From: an uncultured Opitutales bacterium
GTDB taxonomy: Bacteria > Verrucomicrobiota > Verrucomicrobiia > Opitutales > Intestinicryptomonadaceae
Reading direction: 5' to 3'
DNA: 40,689 bases
NCBI GenBank assembly: GCA_900545705.1
Contig: URAK01000016.1
Location: 1-40,689, forward strand
Below are positions 25,056 to 33,544 of the stretch, piece by piece (position 1 is the stretch's first letter; every line of letters begins with the position of its first letter). Below the pieces are notes generated by a model that saw only the letters and a list, made by a program, of their open reading frames with translations, had not been told where the DNA came from and did not search any database. The translations under genes were made by a program, and so were the position numbers.

Positions 25056-26480
25056 ATGAAAACTAAAACATTATCATCTAAAAAAATCTCATCTTCCATT
25101 CCGTTAATTAAAAATACTTTCTCCGGAATGCTTCTGAGCGGTGCAATGTTTGTATCCTCTTTTTCATCTTTCGCACAAGAATCGACCGATTATTATTGGC
25201 GCGGCCAAGGTTGGGGCGGCGATTTTAAATCGGAAACCGCATCTTTGTGGAAAACCGACGCATCAGGCACGGTTTCACACCAGACTGTACCTTCCGAAAC
25301 ATCAAATATCTTTTTTGACGTAAATAATCAGGATATTGCGCACGTCAGAATGGATCAAACCATTAGTGGCCTAAAAGTAAATTCAGTCACGGCGACAGTT
25401 GCCACGGAGATTAACATGGCAAAACCGATGTCTGTTATTTCGGATTGGTCAAGCTATGTAAATGCAGATGCAAAATATGTTCCCACTTATGCTGCAGATT
25501 ATGCTTCGTCTAAATCTATTAGAATCGTTGCCGATAATGAAGATTTTCTGTCGGTAGGCGGGAATATGACTCTCACGACAGACAAGTATTTTAATTCACG
25601 TTTTCGTCTTGGCTATTCGCAAGCTACTTCTGCTTATACTTTAACTGTCGGAGGCGCGCTTAATTTTGTTAAAAATGGCGCAGACACTGTCGGGTACCAC
25701 GCCTTTGACATGATTGCTTCCGACAGCAATACAGGAACTTTGTTTGACCTTGATATTGGAGGATTGAATTCAAGCGGCAAAGCCGTTTACATGACGACCG
25801 CTAAAAACGGGACTGTCGGAATAAACTTTTACAATAATTCCTCCGGAGCGTTTGCAGGCGGCTCTTTTGAGGGTGTCTTCGCTACGGAAAGTGGCGTAAA
25901 TTCACAGCTAAACATAGCCATGAATGGCAGCGGCACTCAATCCATTACCATATACAAGGCAGCCAACGGCAGCCAACATGGTTTTGAAAACGATTTAGAC
26001 GGGAAAAAGGATATGAGCATTGGCATTGTCACTGTAAACAGCGGCAAGTTTATAATGAATACGGAAGTTTCCGTTGAGAACCTCTATTTATATGGCGGGA
26101 CGCTTCAATTTTCTTCTCCGGAAAAGGTCGGCGGGCTGACGATAGACAGCGGGGAAAGTGTAACACTGCTGTTTGACGGCACTATAAAAACCGGCGACTT
26201 GTTTATTGGAGCGAATCCGATAGATATAGTATTTTCGGCGGAAGATCTTGCCTCGCAGAAAATAACTGTTTTTGAGTTCGATTATTTGGTAGACAACATT
26301 GATTTAGAAAGCATCTTTACGGCGCATGACGAATCTGGAAAAATCCTCGAAGGCAACTTTGAGCTGGTAGGCGAAATGGGTGGCGCGGGAAGCCTTATAT
26401 ACAATGTTCCGGAACCGGAAGCAGTCGCGGCTCTTCTTGGAATTGCGGTTCTTGTTTTCGCGCTGCGCCGCAGAAAATAA
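25056..26480 (+). CDS. PEP-CTERM-sorted secreted protein
   Basis: A 474-residue exported protein. It has a long signal peptide (about residues 1-41, ending SSFAQ), then a Ser/Thr/Asn/Gly-rich beta-structured body (WRGQGWGGDFKSETASLWKT near the start, in the style of autotransporter-associated beta-strand proteins). It ends with a PEP-CTERM signal at 451-474: VPEPEAVA, a hydrophobic helix and RRRK. In known systems this tail is processed by an exosortase and links the protein to the envelope or exopolysaccharide. No exosortase gene is in the window. The function of the body is unknown; a surface or matrix role is inferred. A strong terminator follows. Confidence 0.85.
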   Translation: MKTKTLSSKKISSSIPLIKNTFSGMLLSGAMFVSSFSSFAQESTDYYWRGQGWGGDFKSETASLWKTDASGTVSHQTVPSETSNIFFDVNNQDIAHVRMDQTISGLKVNSVTATVATEINMAKPMSVISDWSSYVNADAKYVPTYAADYASSKSIRIVADNEDFLSVGGNMTLTTDKYFNSRFRLGYSQATSAYTLTVGGALNFVKNGADTVGYHAFDMIASDSNTGTLFDLDIGGLNSSGKAVYMTTAKNGTVGINFYNNSSGAFAGGSFEGVFATESGVNSQLNIAMNGSGTQSITIYKAANGSQHGFENDLDGKKDMSIGIVTVNSGKFIMNTEVSVENLYLYGGTLQFSSPEKVGGLTIDSGESVTLLFDGTIKTGDLFIGANPIDIVFSAEDLASQKITVFEFDYLVDNIDLESIFTAHDESGKILEGNFELVGEMGGAGSLIYNVPEPEAVAALLGIAVLVFALRRRK

Positions 26481-26500
26481 AATTTCTTTCTTCTTTCAAT

Positions 26501-26529
26501 GGCGAATCCTACCCGGGTTCGCCTTTTTT
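26501..26529 (+). terminator. Rho-independent terminator after the PEP-CTERM gene
   Basis: Nine-base-pair stem GGCGAATCC/GGGTTCGCC with one G-U pair (26501-26509, 26515-26523), 5-base loop, then six T. Confidence 0.92.
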
Positions 26530-26792
26530 GTTTTATTGGCACATGCAGACATTCTTATCAACAAAGAGAGCCAGGCTTATCTTTTTGAATAGATGCAATT
26601 CCAAATGCTTTCTTTCTTGGCGATTCCTATGCTTAATACTTTAAGATAAAATCTGAAAATAGCGCCAGCCTACATATATTCCCAGTGCAAAATTCGTCTT
26701 GAGTCTTATTATCATTAACTTATTTTGCGCTGTGCGCTTTGGAGATTCTGCCAACCTAAAGACCCACTCTATAGTTAAATGATATTTCTACG
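26530..26792. other. non-coding spacer between convergent genes
   Basis: With the two flanking terminators, this makes about 400 bases without a gene (26481-26883). I see no further structure, RNA gene or convincing frame in it. Confidence 0.5.
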
Positions 26793-26818
26793 AAAAAAGC
26801 GCGCAATATGCGCGCTTT
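26793..26818 (-). terminator. Rho-independent terminator of the secreted beta-rich protein gene
   Basis: Nine-base-pair stem AAAGCGCGC/GCGCGCTTT (26796-26804, 26810-26818) with a 5-base loop; T run on the minus strand. Confidence 0.87.
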
Positions 26819-26883
26819 CTAAAATCTTTACTGTTTCTATTCGTACGTATTTTTATTCATTAAAAACGTTGTAAAATATTTAC

Positions 26884-27822
26884 CTATTTAACAGTGAGAA
26901 TTACGTTTTTGTTAGACTTGGAATTGCGGCCGACTTCCCCCTCGGTTATCGTTGCCTTTAAGTTGCCTACATTTACCGTTTGCCCAAGAGAATACGGATT
27001 ACCGTTTACCGTAAAGTGTGTAAGCTTTCCAAGTTGGCTCTGCTTATTGGCAAATTCTATCAGAACATAAGTTCCCTTTTTAATCTTAGGTGTTATTTTC
27101 AGATCAAAGTCGCATCCGGTAAAGTCAGCGTCAGATCCAAATTTTAGCTCAGGAACTTTTCCGTCTTCCTCTATCATCTGAATCTTAAATGCCCATTGTT
27201 CTGGCTTTTCAGAAAAAATGGTGTCCAAAACAGTTCCTTCGCCAAAAGTCGCAACGGTCTTGCCTTCCAATATGAGTGTGAATCCGCCGCGTGTGCTTGA
27301 ATTTACCAATGGGTGGACTGGTATTATGCAACCCATTGCCCCAGCCATATTAAATTGCGTATTCTTAAGCCTCATTATGCCGTTGCCTATGCCGCGGTGC
27401 CCGTCCCAATATCCTATCGAAAGATTGCCGCCAAATTCCATGTTGCAATCCTCAAATGAAATGGTCGTGGTTCCGCCGCCAGGTATGCTTGTTCCAAGCC
27501 CGCGCTTTACTTTTATCGTTTTTCCCTTCGCAGTGATTGTCGCTCCATCGCCATTTGAAATCGCGCCAACATTCACATTCGCGTCTATGTCCAACTTATA
27601 CGATCCATATCTCGTCGCAAGCGTATCGTTTGTGCCGGGCTTCGACGGCAATGGCGGTGTTTCAAAATCGAGACTGCTTCCCCACTGGCAAGTGGAATAC
27701 TTCATCGTTTTTTCCTCTTCTGTCTCGGGATTTCTCTTGCCCGCATAGTAGGTCAAAGCAAATGCGTTCGCGCACGATGCCAATAGTATGGCGAAAAGTT
27801 TTATTGCATTTATTGTTTTCAT
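26884..27822 (-). CDS. secreted beta-rich protein of unknown function
   Basis: A 312-residue protein with a signal peptide (MKTINAIKLFAILLASCANA, then FA). The Cys in LLASCANA does not make a good lipobox, so it is probably released or surface-bound rather than lipidated. The mature part is rich in Gly, Thr, Asn and alternating hydrophobics (DIDANVNVGAISNGDGATI, then NMEFGGNLSIGYWDGHRGIG), as in beta-helix or autotransporter-associated strand repeats. It has no PEP-CTERM tail, unlike its neighbour. It could be a surface adhesin or matrix component; no catalytic motif is seen. No regulator or exporter is next to it. Confidence 0.72.
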   Translation of the reverse strand: MKTINAIKLFAILLASCANAFALTYYAGKRNPETEEEKTMKYSTCQWGSSLDFETPPLPSKPGTNDTLATRYGSYKLDIDANVNVGAISNGDGATITAKGKTIKVKRGLGTSIPGGGTTTISFEDCNMEFGGNLSIGYWDGHRGIGNGIMRLKNTQFNMAGAMGCIIPVHPLVNSSTRGGFTLILEGKTVATFGEGTVLDTIFSEKPEQWAFKIQMIEEDGKVPELKFGSDADFTGCDFDLKITPKIKKGTYVLIEFANKQSQLGKLTHFTVNGNPYSLGQTVNVGNLKATITEGEVGRNSKSNKNVILTVK

Positions 27823-28031
27823 TGATGGAGCGTATAAATAAATTTCCCATAAGACGAAGCGCTTCGCGCAACAACGCCTTTTTCTCTATTTTATTTTTAT
27901 GTTTTTTTTACTTGTGTCAAGAAGCTTATTGAATTCTATCCCTACCCCATAAATCAGAATTAAATTAGCTTCCCTTCCCTATCGCGCCGCAAATAACCCC
28001 CCCAATATAGGCGCAATTTGGCCGCACTATT

Positions 28032-28454
28032 TTATGACCTCTTGCGGCGGCTCTTTGCAAGCAACCCGGCTATCGCTACGCGCGCACGTGATTCCAACCT
28101 CTCTATCTCGTCGGGATCGACATTCGCATTTTTTGCCTCCTCCAACGCTTTCTCGGCAGCTTCGCGCGCCTTCTGCATCTCGTCTTCGTCAAACCTCTGA
28201 ACGTCTATCGCCGACTCCGTAAGCACTGATACCGTATCTGCTATGCAGCGCGCGTAGCCGGTGTCCACAGCTATGCTCTCTTCGCTCCCGCCGCTTATGG
28301 CAAGCACTGCCCCTGCGTCTAGTATCGTAATCAACGGTATGTGACCAGGCAATATCTGTATCTCGCCGTCGCTTGCCGGCAGCGTTACGGCGTCCAATTC
28401 GCCCTTGCGATACACCACTCCTACGGGCGTCACTATTTCAAGCGTAAGCGACAT
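28032..28454 (-). CDS. atpC: ATP synthase F1 epsilon subunit
   Basis: Last gene of the ATP synthase operon. The 140-residue product has the N-terminal beta-sandwich (LTLEIVTPVGVVYRKGELDA, SDGEIQILPGHIPLIT) and a C-terminal helical hairpin ending KSRRKRS. It forms part of the central stalk and can inhibit ATP hydrolysis. It overlaps atpD by one base (TAATG), so it is translationally coupled. Downstream (27823-28031) no clean terminator is seen; a run of seven C at 27997-28003 and a weak GCGCC/GGCGC pairing are all that stand out. Confidence 0.96.
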   Translation of the reverse strand: MSLTLEIVTPVGVVYRKGELDAVTLPASDGEIQILPGHIPLITILDAGAVLAISGGSEESIAVDTGYARCIADTVSVLTESAIDVQRFDEDEMQKAREAAEKALEEAKNANVDPDEIERLESRARVAIAGLLAKSRRKRS

Positions 28455-29866
28455 TATTTACCCTTGTTCTTTTCGTACGATTCCAACACTTCCTCTATCG
28501 TGCCCTTATACGAAAAATCGTTCTCGTTCACATAGTCGAGCTTGCCGTCGAGTATCATGGCAAATCCCTTTATTGTTTCGGATACGGGCACATACGTTCC
28601 GGGTATCCCTGAAAATACCTCCGATACGTGCATCGGGTGCGACAAATATTTTTGCACTTTCCTCGCCCTCGATACTGTAAGTTTGTCTTCGTCTGACAAT
28701 TCGTCTATGCCCAATATCGCTATTATATCCTGCAAATCCTTGTACTTTTGCAGAAGCTCCTGCACTCCGCGCGCTACCCTAAAATGCTCCGCGCCAACTA
28801 TGTCGGGCGAAAGCGCATTCGATGTCGACGCGAGAGGGTCTATCGCAGGATATATCCCCAACGCCGCTATCGAACGATCCAACACTATCGTGGAGTCCAA
28901 GTGCGCAAATGTATTGGCGGGCGCGGGGTCGGTTAAGTCGTCAGCAGGCACATACACCGCCTGAAATGACGTTATCGATCCCTTCTTTGTGGAAGTTATT
29001 CGCTCTTGCAACTCGCCCATCTCTTGCGCGAGTGTCGGCTGATAGCCCACCGCAGACGGCGAACGACCAAGCAATGCGCTGACCTCGCTGCCTGCTTGCG
29101 AAAATCTAAATATGTTGTCTATGAACAACAAGACATCCTGCCCTTGCATGTCCCTAAAATATTCGGCCATTGTAAGCGCAGTTAACGCAACCCTCATACG
29201 TGCTCCCGGAGGCTCGTTCATCTGGCCATACACAAGCGCGACTTTCGACTTCTCTGGATTCTTCTGGTCAATGACTCCAGACTCGCTCATCTCGCGGTAC
29301 AAATCGTTGCCTTCTCTCGAACGTTCTCCAACCCCAGCAAATACGGAAAATCCTCCGTGCGCCTTTGCGATGTTGTGTATAAGTTCCATTATAACGACAG
29401 TCTTACCGACGCCCGCGCCGCCAAATGCCCCGACTTTCCCGCCTTTCAAAAACGGGCATATCAAGTCTATCGGCTTTATGCCTGTCTCGAGAATTTCCGT
29501 TCGCGTGCTTTGCTCCAACAATCCAGGAGCCGCCCTGTGTATCGGAAGCCTCTCGTCGGTCGCAACAGGCCCCTTCTGGTCTATCGGGTCGCCCGTCACG
29601 TTGAATATGCGCCCGAGGGTCGCCCCGCCAACCGGTACTTTTATCGGCGATTGCGTATCGACAACTTTGTCGCCCCTCCTCAACCCCTCGGTCGAGGTCA
29701 TTGCAACTGTCCTAACTACTCCCTCTCCAAGCTGCTGCTGCACTTCCAATACTATTTTACCGTCCGCTCCGGTCGTCAGCGCGTTGTATATCGCTGGTAT
29801 CGAGTCGCTCGGAAACTCGACGTCCACTACCGCTCCTATCACTTGTTTTATTGTCCCTGAACTCAT
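28454..29866 (-). CDS. atpD: ATP synthase F1 beta subunit
   Basis: Catalytic subunit of F1. The 470-residue product has the P-loop GGAGVGKTVIIMELI (seen as GGAGVGKTVVIMELI, about 150), GERSREGNDLYREM with the catalytic Glu, the arm ALTALTMAEYFRD, and LFIDNIFRFSQAGSEVSALL (Walker B). The C-terminus carries the DELSDEDKLTV form of the DELSEED regulatory segment. A Shine-Dalgarno AAGGAAG precedes the ATG at about 9 bases; atpG ends 13 bases upstream. Confidence 0.98.
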   Translation of the reverse strand: MSSGTIKQVIGAVVDVEFPSDSIPAIYNALTTGADGKIVLEVQQQLGEGVVRTVAMTSTEGLRRGDKVVDTQSPIKVPVGGATLGRIFNVTGDPIDQKGPVATDERLPIHRAAPGLLEQSTRTEILETGIKPIDLICPFLKGGKVGAFGGAGVGKTVVIMELIHNIAKAHGGFSVFAGVGERSREGNDLYREMSESGVIDQKNPEKSKVALVYGQMNEPPGARMRVALTALTMAEYFRDMQGQDVLLFIDNIFRFSQAGSEVSALLGRSPSAVGYQPTLAQEMGELQERITSTKKGSITSFQAVYVPADDLTDPAPANTFAHLDSTIVLDRSIAALGIYPAIDPLASTSNALSPDIVGAEHFRVARGVQELLQKYKDLQDIIAILGIDELSDEDKLTVSRARKVQKYLSHPMHVSEVFSGIPGTYVPVSETIKGFAMILDGKLDYVNENDFSYKGTIEEVLESYEKNKGK

Positions 29867-29879
29867 CTCTTCGTCTTCC

Positions 29880-30779
29880 TTAAATTGTATCGTTGTTTGT
29901 CTCGGCGGCGGCAGATGAAAGCTCCAATATCTCTGTCGTTATCGCGGACTGCCGCGCCTTGTTGTACTCCAAGTTCAATTCAGCCATCAGAGTGTCGGCG
30001 TTGTCGCTGGCGCTCTTCATCGCAACCATTCTCGCCGAATGCTCCGACGCCTTCGCGTCCAACGCTATGTGGTGCAAACTCTGCTTTATGTAAAATTGCG
30101 GCAGCCTCGACAAAACCTCGTCCGCAGAAGGCTCAAACTTTATATTGCGGTCCTCTTCCACACGGGGCATGCCGTCCATTTTATACGTCTTCCTGAGCCT
30201 GTCTATAAACGTATGCAAGTCGTCGACAGGCGCAAGCTTCACCAACGCCGTCTCCTGCTTGAGCGTATTTACAAATATCGGATAGAGCACCTCTATGCTC
30301 CCGTATTCGCCGCTCTCCTTCGCCAATTTTATCGCAAAGTTCGCTATCTTGCTTGTCTGCGCAAATGTCACTGTGTCGCCAATCTTAAATTGCCCCTTCA
30401 AGCTACGCCCGCTCTTGGCTATAAATCTCCCCGCGCGCGTCCCAACCGCTATGTAGTCCGCATCTGCGCGCCCTATCTCGGATATCGACTTAAATATATT
30501 CGTATTCAAGCTACCGCACAAACCCTTGTCTGTCGAAAAAACGATTATCAAGCGCTTCTTGCCTGGCGCTACTCCGCCCGCCTGCACAAACGATTTCCCA
30601 AGGCGCTCCAATACCGTCTCTGTCAAATCCATCAACAGTATTGCATACGCCCTTCCCGCTTCCGCGCTGTTCTGCGCCTTCTTCATCTTCGACGCCGCAA
30701 CAAGCTCCATCGCATGGGTTATCTGCCCGGTGCTCGCAACCGCCTTCATGCGGTTTCTTATATCGCGCATCCCTTTCAT
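29880..30779 (-). CDS. atpG: ATP synthase F1 gamma subunit
   Basis: Rotor shaft of F1. The 299-residue product starts with the conserved coiled coil MKGMRDIRNRMKAVASTGQI, contains FSTDKGLCGSLNTNI, and ends with the matching C-terminal helix (LNLEYNKARQSAITTEILEL). It starts six bases after atpA. Length and ends are as usual for the family. Confidence 0.97.
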   Translation of the reverse strand: MKGMRDIRNRMKAVASTGQITHAMELVAASKMKKAQNSAEAGRAYAILLMDLTETVLERLGKSFVQAGGVAPGKKRLIIVFSTDKGLCGSLNTNIFKSISEIGRADADYIAVGTRAGRFIAKSGRSLKGQFKIGDTVTFAQTSKIANFAIKLAKESGEYGSIEVLYPIFVNTLKQETALVKLAPVDDLHTFIDRLRKTYKMDGMPRVEEDRNIKFEPSADEVLSRLPQFYIKQSLHHIALDAKASEHSARMVAMKSASDNADTLMAELNLEYNKARQSAITTEILELSSAAAETNNDTI

Positions 30780-30785
30780 AGGCTA

Positions 30786-32312
30786 TTACGCAAACGTTTT
30801 CCTCCATTCGGTGCATGCGGCCTTCATCTCGGCATCAAGCTCGTCGTCAAATGCCTTGCGCTCGACTATCTTCTTTAACACTTCAGCCCCGCGCGCCCTC
30901 AAATAACTTTCGAGCGAAGCTTTGGCGTCAGATACCCTCGATACCTCTACGTCCGCAAAAAATCCATTTTTGAGCGCCCACAACAGAGCAATTTCTATCT
31001 CAACGCTCATCGGATTGTTGTTCGTCTGCTTCATTATTTCGGCAAGCCTGTCGCCCTTGTCTATTATCGACTTCGTGCGGGCGTCCAAATCCGACCCAAA
31101 TTGCGCAAACGCCGCGAGCTCCTTGTACTGCGCATATTCACCTTTCAGCGTTGCCGCAACCTGCTTAAACGCCTTTATCTGCGCCGACGACCCAACTCTC
31201 GATACCGATATGCCAACGGATATCGCCGGCCTTACGCCTTTGTTGAATAGATCCGTCTCCAAAAATATCTGACCGTCCGTTATCGATATGACGTTCGTCG
31301 GAATATACGCGCTTACGTCCCCCTGTTGCGTCTCAATTATTGGCAGCGCAGTAAGCGATCCATTCCCGTTTTCCTCGTTCATTCGCGCCGCCCTCTCCAA
31401 CAGGCGGGAGTGCAGATAAAATACGTCGCCGGGGTACGCCTCGCGCCCGGAGGGGCGTTTCAACAAAAGCGAAACTTGGCGGTACGCGGCCGCGTGCTTC
31501 GAAAGATCGTCGTACACGATTAGCGCGTCCATTCCGTTTTGCATAAAATATTCGCCCATCGCGCAACCAGAATACGGGGCTATGTACAAGTTCGCAGCAT
31601 TCTCCGCCGCGGAGGCCGCAACGATTATCGTATACTTCATCGCCCCCTGCTTTTCAAGCAGCTGTATGGTTCGGGCGATGTTTGAATTCTTCTGGCCTAT
31701 TGCTACGTATATCGAATACACTGGGCGGTATTCCGCGTCGCCGGCGTGCGCGTCGTTTATGCGGGCTTGGTTTATGATTGCGTCCAAGGCTATCGACGTC
31801 TTGCCGGTGCAGCGGTCGCCGATTATCAGCTCTCTCTGCCCTCTGCCTATCGGCAACATTGCGTCAACTTCAAGAATTCCGGTCTGCAACGGCTGGTTTA
31901 CGGATTTTCGCGGAAGTATGCCGGGGGCTATCTTCTCAACTGGATAGTAGTCGGACGCAGATATCTCGCCCTTGCCGTCAAGCGGCCTGCCAAGCGCGTC
32001 AACGACCCTTCCCAACAACCCTTTCCCAACGGGAACGCTCAAAAGCTTTCCGGTCGTGTGGGCTTCTCCGCCTTCCTTTACTCCAGACGTGTCGCCAAGC
32101 AGTATGCACCCGACTTCGTCGGCACCGAGATTCAATGCTATGCCTATCACCCCGCCGCCAAAATCGACCATCTCGTTGTACATCACTTCGCTGAGCCCGT
32201 TCAGCCTCGCAACGCCGTCTGCAAGCGATATTATTGTTCCGACATTCGCGCGGCGGCTCTGCTTCTCAACGGCTTCTATCCTCGCCGATATCTCCTTAAT
32301 TATCTCGTTCAT
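30786..32312 (-). CDS. atpA: ATP synthase F1 alpha subunit
   Basis: Non-catalytic nucleotide-binding subunit of F1. The 508-residue product has the P-loop GDRCTGKTSIALD (about 170; Cys where many species have Gln), LIVYDDLSKHAAAYRQVSLL, the SRLLERAA segment with its arginine finger neighbourhood (PAISVGISVSRVGSSAQ), and the N-terminal helix that contacts delta. AGGA lies about 8 bases before the ATG. It follows atpH by 10 bases. Confidence 0.98.
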   Translation of the reverse strand: MNEIIKEISARIEAVEKQSRRANVGTIISLADGVARLNGLSEVMYNEMVDFGGGVIGIALNLGADEVGCILLGDTSGVKEGGEAHTTGKLLSVPVGKGLLGRVVDALGRPLDGKGEISASDYYPVEKIAPGILPRKSVNQPLQTGILEVDAMLPIGRGQRELIIGDRCTGKTSIALDAIINQARINDAHAGDAEYRPVYSIYVAIGQKNSNIARTIQLLEKQGAMKYTIIVAASAAENAANLYIAPYSGCAMGEYFMQNGMDALIVYDDLSKHAAAYRQVSLLLKRPSGREAYPGDVFYLHSRLLERAARMNEENGNGSLTALPIIETQQGDVSAYIPTNVISITDGQIFLETDLFNKGVRPAISVGISVSRVGSSAQIKAFKQVAATLKGEYAQYKELAAFAQFGSDLDARTKSIIDKGDRLAEIMKQTNNNPMSVEIEIALLWALKNGFFADVEVSRVSDAKASLESYLRARGAEVLKKIVERKAFDDELDAEMKAACTEWRKTFA

Positions 32313-32322
32313 TGCTCAAATC

Positions 32323-32703
32323 CTACATAATGCTTTCAAGCTCGGATTTCGCGGAACGCTCCCATATGACGTCCCCGCATGTTATCCGAACCCCGCCTAT
32401 CATCGAAGCGTCCACGCGGCGCTCGAATACCAAGTCCGCCCTTCCAGTACGCTTCGCCACAAATTCCTTCAACTTTCCGTACGCCTCATCGGAAAGTTCC
32501 CCAGCGCTCTCTATCGTCACTGTCGCAGCCTTTAACCTGCTCTTGGCCAATTTCAAGTATTTCCTCAAGATCGCGAGCTTGCGAAGATCTGAACCCTCGC
32601 GGCAGGCAACATCGCAAGCGGCGCTAACCCTTTCCGCCGCTATGCGGCCGTCGCCGTCCAGAGAACATTCCAATAACAGTTTTGCCTCGTCGCCGGCGTT
32701 CAT
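32323..32703 (-). CDS. atpH: ATP synthase F1 delta subunit, short form
   Basis: Joins the peripheral stalk to F1. The 126-residue product is much shorter than the usual 175-180. The C-terminal part is clearly delta/OSCP (TVTIESAGELSDEAYGKLKE, VDASMIGGVRITCGDVIWE, ending KSELESIM). The N-terminal helical domain, normally about 105 residues, is reduced to about 55. The start is fixed by an ATGA overlap with the atpF stop (32700-32703) and by GGAGGGG just upstream. The open frame extends further upstream, but only as a shadow of atpF. Confidence 0.87.
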   Translation of the reverse strand: MNAGDEAKLLLECSLDGDGRIAAERVSAACDVACREGSDLRKLAILRKYLKLAKSRLKAATVTIESAGELSDEAYGKLKEFVAKRTGRADLVFERRVDASMIGGVRITCGDVIWERSAKSELESIM

Positions 32704-33236
32704 TTCCCCTCCGATAGCTCCTTCGCTGCAAGTTCGTCCAGCTCCTTGCGCTGCTCGGCCGTTAAGACTTTGCCAACGGCCTCCTCGGCCGCCTTGGCTA
32801 CAAGAACGCACAATTCAGACTTTAACTCGCGCTTCATTCGCTCTCTGTCGAGCGACAACTGCTTCTCGGAGTCGCGCCTTATCTGCGCAACCTGCTCGCC
32901 GGCTTCAACAGTGGCTTTCTCTATCGCGCTCTTGGCGTCGGCGCGCGCAGATTCAAGTATGCGCGTTGCCTCCTTTGCAGCCTCGGCAGTCTGCTTCTCA
33001 GCCTCCATTCGGGCGTTCGCAAGCTTGGCCGCAGCCTCCTCGGCATCTTTTAGCCCCTGCTCTATCTTCTCGCGGCGCTTGTCGGCAGCCGCCATCACGG
33101 GCTTAAACGCCAAATAGTACAGGGCGCACGCCACTATCGCAAACGACACCCCTTGGCTGACTAATAGCCGCCATTCTATGCCAAATTGCGAAAGAAATTC
33201 CAGCGGATTCCCACCCGCCGCAATTAAAGTGCCCAT
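32700..33236 (-). CDS. atpF: ATP synthase F0 b subunit
   Basis: Peripheral stalk. The 178-residue product has one membrane helix (about 25-50, LLVSQGVSFAIVACALYYLA) and a long charged Ala/Glu/Lys-rich coiled coil running to the end. The N-terminal leader (MGTLIAAGGNPLEFLSQFGI) is longer than in E. coli. Only one b-type gene is seen, so it would form a homodimer. It overlaps atpH by four bases and starts 12 bases after atpE. Confidence 0.95.
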   Translation of the reverse strand: MGTLIAAGGNPLEFLSQFGIEWRLLVSQGVSFAIVACALYYLAFKPVMAAADKRREKIEQGLKDAEEAAAKLANARMEAEKQTAEAAKEATRILESARADAKSAIEKATVEAGEQVAQIRRDSEKQLSLDRERMKRELKSELCVLVAKAAEEAVGKVLTAEQRKELDELAAKELSEGK

Positions 33237-33248
33237 CGCCTGCCCGCC

Positions 33249-33479
33249 TTATTTGCCAAGAAACAGCGAATAAAATGCGACCGCTTCCGCAAGCGCCATT
33301 CCAAGTATTCCAAGCACCATTATCTTGCCGAATGCCCCGGGATTGCGCCCGACTGCGTCAACCGCCTTCGCTCCGACGAATCCTACGCCGAGAGCGGCAC
33401 CAAGGCAGCCCAAAGCTCCTTGTATGCTGCCGCTCATGTTCCCCATTTGATTGACTGCTTCTGCTATTATTTCCGTCAT
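33249..33479 (-). CDS. atpE: ATP synthase F0 c subunit
   Basis: Membrane rotor ring subunit, 76 residues, a two-helix hairpin: helix 1 about 20-42, polar loop R45-N46-P47, helix 2 about 51-74. The ion-carrying carboxylate is E65 in ALAEAVAFYSL. The Ser/Thr that follow this Glu in Na+-coupled c subunits are absent (A-V instead), and no Gln is found in helix 1, so proton coupling is the better guess. AAGGAAAAG provides a good ribosome-binding site. Confidence 0.96.
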   Translation of the reverse strand: MTEIIAEAVNQMGNMSGSIQGALGCLGAALGVGFVGAKAVDAVGRNPGAFGKIMVLGILGMALAEAVAFYSLFLGK

Positions 33480-33544
33480 TTCTTTTCCTTAGTGTTAAAA
33501 TTCTAATTTTCCGTGTTAAATTTCGCGTCCTGTCTTTTTACCCG

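Noticed and set aside
27997..28003. Run of seven C that could be a phase-variable tract
   Set aside because: It is not in a coding region and lies about 175 bases from the nearest start, with no promoter elements at suitable spacing.
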